Source: an uncultured beta proteobacterium (lineage in GTDB: Bacteria > Pseudomonadota > Gammaproteobacteria > Burkholderiales > Burkholderiaceae_B). From it: a stretch of DNA of 35,978 nucleotides. The notes beneath the pieces were generated by a model. The model saw only the letters and a program-made list of their open reading frames with translations. It ran no database searches and was not told where the DNA came from. The first letter of the stretch is position 1; every line of letters begins with the position of its first letter. Positions 17,274 to 23,101 of the stretch are shown here, one piece after another. Both the position numbers and the translations under genes were made by a program. The stretch spans positions 1-35,978 of the forward strand of contig CAITPF010000166.1 of assembly GCA_903894155.1 (NCBI GenBank), given 5' to 3'.

Positions 17274-18032
17274 GTGGTGCAGAAAGTATCCGCCAACGTT
17301 TGGACCATGGAAAACCAGCCTGATTTTCCCGGCACCGTTCACCCCCTCCTTCTGAACCGGGCTCTCCAAGAGGCTCGCCCGGTTGGCACCTGGCCCGTCA
17401 GTTGCGTCAAAGAGTTAATCGCCGCCACACGGGTCAAGACCTTTGAACCCGACTCCTGGATATTGCGCCGCGGCGAACCAGTCAATTTCCTCTATATCGT
17501 CGTGTCCGGCATCGTAGAAATCAGCGCATCAAGCGCTGACGGCTCCCGGCTGACGATCCGATATGCCGGGCCCGGTTGGAGCTTTGGCCTTTTGGGCTTG
17601 GTTGACGGAAACCCCATGAATCATTCCTGCCGGGCCCACGAGCGAACTGCCGTTGCGTTGTTGCCAAAGGAAGTGCTATTTAGCATCCTAAAGCGCGAAC
17701 CTACCCTGTGGGAGTCGGTCGCGCGCGAGGTCGCGGAGCGCAATCGGTTCATCCTGCGCCAGTTCGCGGAACAGGCCTTCGAACCTTTGCGTGTCCGGCT
17801 CGCCCGGGTCATCCTGATCCTTGCGGAGTCATACGGCTCCGAATGCAATGACGGAGTCGTTGTCAACTTGCGCCTTGCCAAAGACAAACTCGGCGAGATG
17901 CTCAGCGTTTCGCGCCAGAGCGTCACCAAGGAAATCAAGCCCCTTGAAACGGAAGGGGTGATTCGCATGAACTACGGTCGGATCCTGATTCTGGATATGG
18001 AGGCGCTCAGGGCAATCGCTCGCGCCGACTGA
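17274..18032 (+). CDS. Crp/Fnr-family transcription regulator
   Basis: This regulator has up to 252 residues. A cyclic-nucleotide-binding-like beta-barrel spans about 48-140 (RRGEPVNFLYIVVSGIVEI near 65-83, GPGWSFGLLGL near 99-109), followed by the dimer helix and a C-terminal winged helix with recognition segment SVSRQSVTKEIKPLE at about 211-225. No iron-sulfur cysteine cluster typical of FNR is apparent at the N-terminus, so the signal is unknown. The start is uncertain. GTG at 17274 and 17277 lie in or against the palindrome and GGAG. The ATG at 17307 (residue 12) would leave the palindrome in the untranslated region but has no clear ribosome-binding site. Flanking palindromes suggest it controls both the minus-strand thiolase operon and the plus-strand CoA-transferase genes. 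Confidence 0.9.
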   Translation: MVQKVSANVWTMENQPDFPGTVHPLLLNRALQEARPVGTWPVSCVKELIAATRVKTFEPDSWILRRGEPVNFLYIVVSGIVEISASSADGSRLTIRYAGPGWSFGLLGLVDGNPMNHSCRAHERTAVALLPKEVLFSILKREPTLWESVAREVAERNRFILRQFAEQAFEPLRVRLARVILILAESYGSECNDGVVVNLRLAKDKLGEMLSVSRQSVTKEIKPLETEGVIRMNYGRILILDMEALRAIARAD

Positions 18033-18042
18033 GACCCATTAA

Positions 18043-18060
18043 CTGTCCAGAAGTTGACAG
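18043..18060 (+). promoter_or_regulatory. Candidate Crp/Fnr-family operator, copy 2
   Basis: CTGTCCAGAAGTTGACAG lies within a perfect longer inverted repeat, AACTGTC-N8-GACAGTT (18041-18062). It falls in the 100-base gap between the regulator gene and the CoA-transferase gene. The right half contains TTGACA (18054-18059), a consensus -35 pointed at the CoA-transferase. Oriented the same way relative to its target, it matches the minus-strand reading of copy 1 in 12 of 18 positions, including all of TTGACAG. No strong -10 follows, which fits an activator-dependent promoter. Confidence 0.6.
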
Positions 18061-18132
18061 TTATTCCCGAAAAACTGCACTAGGCTTCCCACCAGGCTCA
18101 GCGTTGAGGGTCGAACTTCGGGAGAATGGCTG

Positions 18133-19320
18133 ATGGCGGAAATATTGAAAGGGGTTCGCGTCCTGGATTTATCTCAGGTGATGGCCGGGCCGTTCGGAAC
18201 GATGGTCCTCGGCGACTTGGGTGCCGAGATCATCAAAGTCGAGAACGCCGATGGCGGGGATCTCTGCCGAAACAACCGGCAGTACTTGCACAAGGGTGAA
18301 AGCGCTTACTTCATCAGCCTTAACCGGAACAAGAAGAGCCTCACGCTTAACCTGCGAAGTCAAAAGGCGCGCCAGGCTTTCTTTGATCTGGTGAAGATAT
18401 CAGACGTGGTGTATGACAATTTTCGCCCGGGAACGATGGAGAAACTTGGTGTCGGCTATGACGTTCTGAAACAGATCAATCCGCGGATCATCTGCTGCTC
18501 GGTATCAGGTTTCGGCGCGAACAGCCCGTTCAAGGACAGGCCGGCGCTGGATCTTCTGATTCAGGCCATGGGTGGCGTGATGAGCTTTACCGGTGAGGAG
18601 AAGGGTCGGCCGCCCGTGCGCGTTGGCTACCCGATGGGCGATCTCGCTGCCGCCCTGTACGCGACCATTTCGGTGCTGGGTGCGCTTTACCATCGAACCG
18701 TGACGGGTGAGGGGCAACAGTGCGACATCGCGATGCTGGATGCACAGCTATCACTGATGACATATCGTGCCCAATACTATTTTCTTGCGGGAGTTATTCC
18801 TGAGCCGATTGGATCCGCACACGCTACGTCGATTCCAATCCGCGCATTCAAGACAGCTGACGGCGGTTATGTCACGGTTGAGGCATCCCACGAGAAGTTC
18901 TTTCGCAACTTGTGCGGCGTGATCGAAATGCCAGAGCTTGCTCAGGATCAGCGATTTTCGTCGCTGGCGGCGAGGGCAAAGAACAAGGAGGCTCTGTTTG
19001 CGATTCTCGAAGAGAGGTTCCTGGCCAGAACACGGGATGACTGGATCGAGAGGCTGGTTGCGGGCGACGTACCGGCTGGGCCAGTCAATAACCTGGAGGA
19101 GGCGCTTTCGAACCCGTCCATATTGGCCCGCGACATGGTAGCCGAGGTGGATCATCTTGGAGAGCGAATAAAAATCGTCGGCAATCCAATCAAGATGTCG
19201 GGCCTTGGGCAGCAGACCTTCAGCGCGCCACCGACCCTGGGCGAACACAATATGGAAATTCTTGGTGGGTATCTGAACTACTCAGCCGAACAGATCCGGG
19301 AAGTACTTGAGAGCCCATAG
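18133..19320 (+). CDS. CaiB/BaiF family III CoA-transferase
   Basis: This 395-residue cytoplasmic CoA-transferase of family III moves CoA from a donor thioester to a free carboxylic acid. The N-terminus has LKGVRVLDLSQVMAGPFGTMVLGDLGAE-type sequence (family hallmark, residues 5-32). Further landmarks are IIKVE, NRNKKSLTLNL (64-74), VVYDNFRPGTMEKLGVGYD, and GYPMGDLAAA with the probable catalytic Asp170. GGGAGA lies 8 bases upstream of the ATG. It follows the Crp/Fnr gene and a candidate operator and is followed 25 bases later by a Bug receptor gene. The pair suggests import and CoA activation of an acid that then enters the divergent PrpD/thiolase pathway. Confidence 0.93.
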   Translation: MAEILKGVRVLDLSQVMAGPFGTMVLGDLGAEIIKVENADGGDLCRNNRQYLHKGESAYFISLNRNKKSLTLNLRSQKARQAFFDLVKISDVVYDNFRPGTMEKLGVGYDVLKQINPRIICCSVSGFGANSPFKDRPALDLLIQAMGGVMSFTGEEKGRPPVRVGYPMGDLAAALYATISVLGALYHRTVTGEGQQCDIAMLDAQLSLMTYRAQYYFLAGVIPEPIGSAHATSIPIRAFKTADGGYVTVEASHEKFFRNLCGVIEMPELAQDQRFSSLAARAKNKEALFAILEERFLARTRDDWIERLVAGDVPAGPVNNLEEALSNPSILARDMVAEVDHLGERIKIVGNPIKMSGLGQQTFSAPPTLGEHNMEILGGYLNYSAEQIREVLESP

Positions 19321-19345
19321 CGATCCCTGTGTGATGAGGAAGACC

Positions 19346-20332
19346 ATGAAGACTTTATTTATTCGACTCATTGGTTTTTGGTCCGTACTGCTTTGGTCGG
19401 CAGGATTGGTTGTCGCGGCAGAAAGCTTTCCGTCAAAGCCGATCACGATCGTCGTGCCGTTTGCACCGGGTGGCGCGACTGACGCGGTCGCCCGCATTTA
19501 CGCGGACAACATGTCGAAGACGCTTGGTCAGCCAGTTGTCGTGCAAAACATGACCGGAGCGGGAGGAACCGTTGGCTCCAGATATGTCATGCGCGCCAAG
19601 CCGGACGGAACCACGATATTGATTGGTAACCTTGGCACTCACGTGGCGAGTCTTGGCCTGTTTGCAAATCCCGGTTATGACCCAGTGACTGACTTCAAGG
19701 CCGTCAGCCTGATCGCCTCAATCCCGATGTTTGTTGTCGCGAAAAAGTCCCTGCCAGTCAAGAATTTTCGCGAGTTCGTCACGTATTTGAAGGAGCATCC
19801 GGGACAACTGTCGTATGGCACCGCCGGAATTGGTTCGACTGCGCACCTGACGTGTCTGTATCTGGAAAAATTAGTTGGTTCGCAGGCGCAACACGTACCC
19901 TATGCGGGCACAGGTCCGGCGCTCTCGGCCTTGCTTGGACAGCATATCGATTATGTCTGCGACGCGGCCGGCGCAATCGTCCCTCAAATACAGGCAGGCG
20001 CGGTTAACGGACTTGTCGTAACGACCCGGGAGCGTCTTACGGCGCTTCCTGATATGCCAACCTCAATTGAGGCAGGCTATCCTGAATTCATCGTTTACGG
20101 TTGGATCATCATCTTTGCGCCAAAAGACACGCCGAATTCCGTCATCACGATTCTTGGCGATGCTCTTGCCAAGGCTGCGAAGGATCCCGAGGTTAGAGAC
20201 AAGATCCTTGCCGCCGGAAGTGAACTGCCGCGAATTCAGGACTTGGGACCCCAGGCGGCGGCGAAGCTCCTCAATCAGGAGATCGAACGATGGATACCGC
20301 TGATGAAGTCTGCTGGCATCAGGCCAGAGTAG
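19346..20332 (+). CDS. Bug/TctC-family periplasmic solute receptor
   Basis: This 328-residue Bug-family receptor has a signal peptide (core LIGFWSVLLWSAGLVV, cleavage near VAA at about 25). FPSKPITIVVPFAPGGATDAV, NMTGAGG and YGTAGIGSTAHLT mark the family ligand-binding loops. The frame extends 13 codons upstream to a TTG, but the ATG at 19346 follows GAGGAAG at good spacing and starts the signal peptide. It probably shares the CoA-transferase transcript. The stop lies 6 bases before the 3' end of the tRNA-Cys region, so the gene abuts the right edge of the putative island. Confidence 0.9.
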   Translation: MKTLFIRLIGFWSVLLWSAGLVVAAESFPSKPITIVVPFAPGGATDAVARIYADNMSKTLGQPVVVQNMTGAGGTVGSRYVMRAKPDGTTILIGNLGTHVASLGLFANPGYDPVTDFKAVSLIASIPMFVVAKKSLPVKNFREFVTYLKEHPGQLSYGTAGIGSTAHLTCLYLEKLVGSQAQHVPYAGTGPALSALLGQHIDYVCDAAGAIVPQIQAGAVNGLVVTTRERLTALPDMPTSIEAGYPEFIVYGWIIIFAPKDTPNSVITILGDALAKAAKDPEVRDKILAAGSELPRIQDLGPQAAAKLLNQEIERWIPLMKSAGIRPE

Positions 20333-20475
20333 GGCTTTTGGAGGCGCAAGCCGGAATCGAACCGACCTGGACGGATTTGCAATCCGCTGCATAACCACTC
20401 TGCCATTGCGCCTTTTAGAGAGTGCAACATGATACTACAAAGGGCGACCAGGCTTTTGCGGCCTCACGTCCGGAT
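20333..20475. other. Intergenic region with tRNA-Cys
   Basis: It holds the tRNA-Cys gene and, to its right, the likely tRNA promoter region read on the minus strand (TAGTAT as a possible -10 around 20431-20436). An AGGC-CGCAAAA-GCCT hairpin read on the minus strand (20450-20464) lies just past the stop of the deacetylase gene and could help terminate it. The stretch marks the change from the moderately GC-rich left part to the visibly GC-richer right part of the window. Confidence 0.4.
20339..20412 (-). tRNA. tRNA-Cys (anticodon GCA)
   Basis: This is a complete 74-base tRNA including encoded CCA. Read on the minus strand, the acceptor 5' strand GGCGCAA pairs with TTGCGCC. The anticodon stem GCGGA/TCCGT (one G-T pair) encloses the loop TTGCAAA with anticodon GCA. 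The T stem GTCGG/CCGGC carries the loop TTCGATT. The discriminator is T, as expected for bacterial tRNA-Cys. It is the only intact RNA gene in the window. Two remnants of its 3' half to the left mark it as an integration hot spot. Confidence 0.97.
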
Positions 20476-21369
20476 CTAGGGGTGTAACTGCTGGTTCTCC
20501 GGCAGGCGGCGGTAGTGCCGCGCGACCTCGCCGGGCAGCGTGAACCAGACCTGGTCGCGATACGAGAGGATGTGCGCGAGTGCTTTGCGCAGGCGCGCGA
20601 GCCGAAAGGGTTGGCCCATGATGAAAGAGTGCAGCGAGATCGCGCACACCAGCGGCGTATCCGCCGAGCGGCGCAGCATCTCGTCGAAGTTCTCGACCAG
20701 CATGTCGCAATACTCGTTCGCAGAATTGTGCCGGTACGCGATGGCGGGCTGGTCGTTGAGCTCGATGGGGTAGGGCACGGCCAGGATGGGCTTGGTCCGC
20801 GAGCTGACCCAGAAGGGCTGCTCGTCGCAAATGCCCCAGTCAAGCACATAGGAGTACCCGGCCTGCACGAGCAAATCCGTGGTCACCAGGCTCGGCGTGA
20901 GGTAGGGGCTTAACCAGCCCTGCGGGCGCTTGCCGTCGGCCTTCTTCATGCTCGCGGTGACCTCGTCGATCATTTTCTTTTCGGTCCGCTCGTCCATCTC
21001 GATTTGCCGTTCGGCATTGGAGCGGCCGTGCGCGATCATTTCGTCGCCGCGATCGCGGTGCGCCTGGATCAGGTCCGGGCAGTGCTCGTAGTTCTCGGTG
21101 TTGACGATCACGCCGACGTTGAGCTTAAGCTCGTCGAACAGCTCGATCAGGCGCCACTCGCCGATGCGGTTGCCATATTCGCGCCAGAGCCAGCTGCGCT
21201 GGCTCCACGGCTGCGTCTGGCGATCGAGATCGACGCCGCATTGCACGCCATACGGAAAATGCTCGATGTTGACTGCGATATAGACGGCAAGGCGCTTGTT
21301 ATCCGGCCAGGCGAACTTGGGCCGACTCTTGATGCCTGAATATTTGAATCGGTCGTGGGATGGCAGCAT
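20476..21369 (-). CDS. Polysaccharide-deacetylase-fold protein, PuuE/allantoinase-like (A)
   Basis: This 297-residue protein has the NodB-homology/polysaccharide deacetylase fold in its PuuE (uric-acid-pathway allantoinase) like branch. Visible are FAWPDNKRLAVYIAVNIEHF (19-38), RIGEWRLIELFDEL, VNTENYEHCPDLIQ, MIAHGRSNAE in the His motif region, GWLSPYLTPSL, and VCAISLHSFIMGQPFR near the C-terminus. The canonical TFDD Asp pair and the H-x3-H motif of metal-dependent deacetylases are not present, as in PuuE-like proteins. GGAGA precedes the ATG at 21369. It is divergent from a paralogue at 21586, and three 24-bp repeats lie between them. The likely role is hydrolysis of a cyclic amide or ureide, or of an N-acyl bond. 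The substrate is unknown. Confidence 0.85.
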   Translation of the reverse strand: MLPSHDRFKYSGIKSRPKFAWPDNKRLAVYIAVNIEHFPYGVQCGVDLDRQTQPWSQRSWLWREYGNRIGEWRLIELFDELKLNVGVIVNTENYEHCPDLIQAHRDRGDEMIAHGRSNAERQIEMDERTEKKMIDEVTASMKKADGKRPQGWLSPYLTPSLVTTDLLVQAGYSYVLDWGICDEQPFWVSSRTKPILAVPYPIELNDQPAIAYRHNSANEYCDMLVENFDEMLRRSADTPLVCAISLHSFIMGQPFRLARLRKALAHILSYRDQVWFTLPGEVARHYRRLPENQQLHP

Positions 21370-21585
21370 GGTCGATCTCCAGTCAGATGAAGCGTTTTGC
21401 CGCCGACGCTGGTCGGCAAGTCTGCGACCATCATAAATGAAACTTCAGTAGCAAAAATAAATGAAACTTCAGTAGCAAAAATAAATGAAACTTCAGTGGC
21501 AAAATGGGCTTGCTGCCCGTGCTGCGCCACAACGACCGTGTGGCGTCGCACGCCAGATCCCGACACCCGGTGGAGAACGCCTGCA
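21370..21585. promoter_or_regulatory. Divergent promoter region between the two deacetylase-like genes
   Basis: The 216-base region contains three 24-bp tandem repeats at 21433-21504. AT-rich repeat units sit inside GC-rich DNA, so the divergent promoters are probably here. The plus-strand frame is open through the repeats, which gives a falsely extended N-terminus for the right-hand gene. Confidence 0.5.
21433..21504 (+). repeat. Three 24-bp tandem repeats with internal palindrome
   Basis: The unit reads ATAAATGAAACTTCAG, then TAGCAAAA. Copies 1 (21433-21456) and 2 (21457-21480) are identical, and copy 3 (21481-21504) differs by one base (TAGC to TGGC). Each copy holds TGAA-AC-TTCA, a perfect 4-2-4 palindrome. 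The palindromes therefore recur every 24 bases on nearly the same face of the helix. This suits cooperative binding of a dimeric regulator, although slippage-generated repeats without function are possible. Confidence 0.85.
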
Positions 21586-22491
21586 ATGAACACCAGACCC
21601 CCCAAGCCCTATGCATGGCCGAACGATGCACACCTCGCGCTTTCGGTCGTCGTCAATCTCGAAGAGGGCGCCGAGGCCAATATCCTGGATGGCGACAAGT
21701 ATCCCGAGCCAGTCGATGAAATGGGAATCGCGCTCAGGCAATCGGTGCGCAGCCTGATCAACGAGTCCAACTACCAGTACGGGATCAAGCGCGGGGGCCC
21801 GCGCGTCTTGCGCCTGCTCGAGCAATACGGGGTGACCGCGACCTTCACGGCCTGCGCGCTGGCGCTTGAGCGCGCGCCTGATCTGACGCGCGCGATCGTG
21901 GCCCAGCGACACGAAGTGACCTCGCACGGCTACCGATGGGGACACCAGTTCAGGATGAGTGAGGAGGAGGAGCGCGCCTATATCCGCAAGGCGCGGGAAT
22001 CGATCACGCAGAGCACGGGCCAGACGCCCGCCGGCTGGTTGTCGCGCTACCTGACCTCAATGAATACGCGCCGGCTGCTGATCGAGGAGGGATTCCTCTA
22101 TCACATGGATGATCTGAGCGATGACGCGCCGTTCTGGGATCATCACGAAGGCCACCCGATCATCGTGCTGCCCTACCAGATGGACAACAACGACATGAAG
22201 ATGTGGGCCGAGCCTTCCTACACGCCGGATCAGTGGCTCAAGTACGCGATCGACAACCTGGACTGGGCGCTGCGCGAGGGCGCGCATGAGGTCAACATGA
22301 TGTCGATCGGCGTGCATATGCGGATCATCGGCCGCCCCGGGCGGATCTGGGCGCTGGAGAAATTCCTGGAGTACGCCACGGCGCGCAGCCGCGAGCCCCA
22401 CGGCCCCTGGATCGCGACGCGCCGCCAGATTGCCGAGCATTTCGCCCGGTGCGTACCGTTTAGCCAGCCGACGGATTGCGCTCAGCGTTAA
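21586..22491 (+). CDS. Polysaccharide-deacetylase-fold protein, PuuE/allantoinase-like (B)
   Basis: This 301-residue paralogue of the divergent gene shows YAWPNDAHLALSVVVNLEEG (8-27), an Asn/Glu in place of the deacetylase Asp pair. It also shows LRLLEQYGVTATFTACALALER, HEVTSHGYRWGHQFRMSEEEE (the SHGYRW motif of the PuuE branch), GWLSRYLTSMNTRRLL, IVLPYQMDNNDMKMW and MMSIGVHMRIIGRPGR. The ATG at 21586 follows GGAGAA. The longer open frame beginning at 21397 runs through the tandem repeats and is rejected. Its 3' end overlaps the convergent GAF gene tail-to-tail by 32 bases. It probably cleaves a ureide, cyclic imide or N-acyl substrate delivered to the amidases nearby. Confidence 0.87.
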   Translation: MNTRPPKPYAWPNDAHLALSVVVNLEEGAEANILDGDKYPEPVDEMGIALRQSVRSLINESNYQYGIKRGGPRVLRLLEQYGVTATFTACALALERAPDLTRAIVAQRHEVTSHGYRWGHQFRMSEEEERAYIRKARESITQSTGQTPAGWLSRYLTSMNTRRLLIEEGFLYHMDDLSDDAPFWDHHEGHPIIVLPYQMDNNDMKMWAEPSYTPDQWLKYAIDNLDWALREGAHEVNMMSIGVHMRIIGRPGRIWALEKFLEYATARSREPHGPWIATRRQIAEHFARCVPFSQPTDCAQR

Positions 22492-23101
22492 GGCCTTCGG
22501 TACCGACGTAGAACGCGTTGGCCGGCGGATAGGCGGCCTGCAGCCATTGCGGTCCGCCCTTGGCGACCCACACGGCGCAGGCGATCCGTGCGACTGCCAC
22601 CAGCGCCTGCAGGTCTTCGTCGCGCATGGTGTGGCGCGCTTGCGCTGCGATCAGGATCTGCCCGATGAATTCCCCGTTCCAGATGAACGGCGCAAAGATT
22701 GTCGACCCCATCCGCGAGGACTTCAGGTACTGGCGAAACGTCTGGTGATCGTCGGTGTTCTTGAGGATCTTCTTGGCGCGCGTGGCGTAGACCTGGCCCG
22801 GATGCCCGCCATCAATGGGCACGATCAGACGCTCCTGTTCAGCGGGGAAGCCGACGTTGCCCACCAGCATGTGGTGCCGCTGATCCGGAGTCACGAAAAA
22901 AGTTCCGCCCACCTGGTAATGACGCTCGCCGGGGAGCAGGGCGCCTGGGCGCAAATAGGCCTCCTGGTCGCCCAGCGTCTCGACGCAGCCGCGCACGAGC
23001 GCGCGGATCGCGGCTTCGGGATCCGGTGCGTCAAGCGCGGCCTGCCCGGCCGTTTCGATCATCGAGAACACGCGGTTGGAAAAGTTCGGGTCAGTTGCCA
23101 T
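22460..23101 (-). CDS. GAF-domain protein
   Basis: This 213-residue cytoplasmic protein is almost entirely one GAF-type sensory domain. It has an N-terminal helix (VFSMIETAGQAALDA), RLIVPIDGGHPG, the SSRMGSTIFAPFIWNGEFIGQILIAA core and a final LQALVAVARIACAVWV helix. No DNA-binding, kinase or cyclase domain is attached. A GTG at 23110 is in frame, but the ATG at 23101 is well spaced from GAGGAG and is chosen. It overlaps the amidase gene by 11 bases, so it is the last gene of the amidase/CoA-ligase operon. A stand-alone GAF protein in a catabolic operon could sense the substrate, but no partner is visible. Confidence 0.8.
   Translation of the reverse strand: MATDPNFSNRVFSMIETAGQAALDAPDPEAAIRALVRGCVETLGDQEAYLRPGALLPGERHYQVGGTFFVTPDQRHHMLVGNVGFPAEQERLIVPIDGGHPGQVYATRAKKILKNTDDHQTFRQYLKSSRMGSTIFAPFIWNGEFIGQILIAAQARHTMRDEDLQALVAVARIACAVWVAKGGPQWLQAAYPPANAFYVGTEGLNAERNPSAG

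Larger units (their letters stand above)
9208..20412. mobile_element. Putative tandem genomic island integrated at tRNA-Cys
   Basis: The segment runs from the outermost tRNA-Cys remnant (9208) to the intact tRNA-Cys (20412), with an internal remnant at 11816. This divides it into a 2.6-kb and an 8.5-kb compartment, each ending at a remnant with the same flanking repeat. No integrase or excisionase gene is present in either compartment. The element is therefore either decayed or was mobilised in trans. The cargo is entirely metabolic: three Bug receptors, an amidohydrolase and a Crp/Fnr-controlled CoA-thioester pathway. The call rests on repeat structure only. Confidence 0.5.

Noticed and set aside
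11767-20453. Eleven-base repeat GGCGACCAGGC at 11767 and 20443 as an outer att repeat
   Set aside because: It is short and lies on opposite sides of the respective tRNA copies, so it does not fit the integration geometry. It could be chance.
21433-21504. CRISPR-like array
   Set aside because: There are only three directly abutting 24-bp units with no spacers, and no cas genes. It is a simple tandem repeat.
21397-21585. N-terminal extension of the right deacetylase-like gene containing three INETSVAK repeats
   Set aside because: It is a translation of the 24-bp DNA repeats. The ATG at 21586 has a ribosome-binding site and starts the conserved domain.
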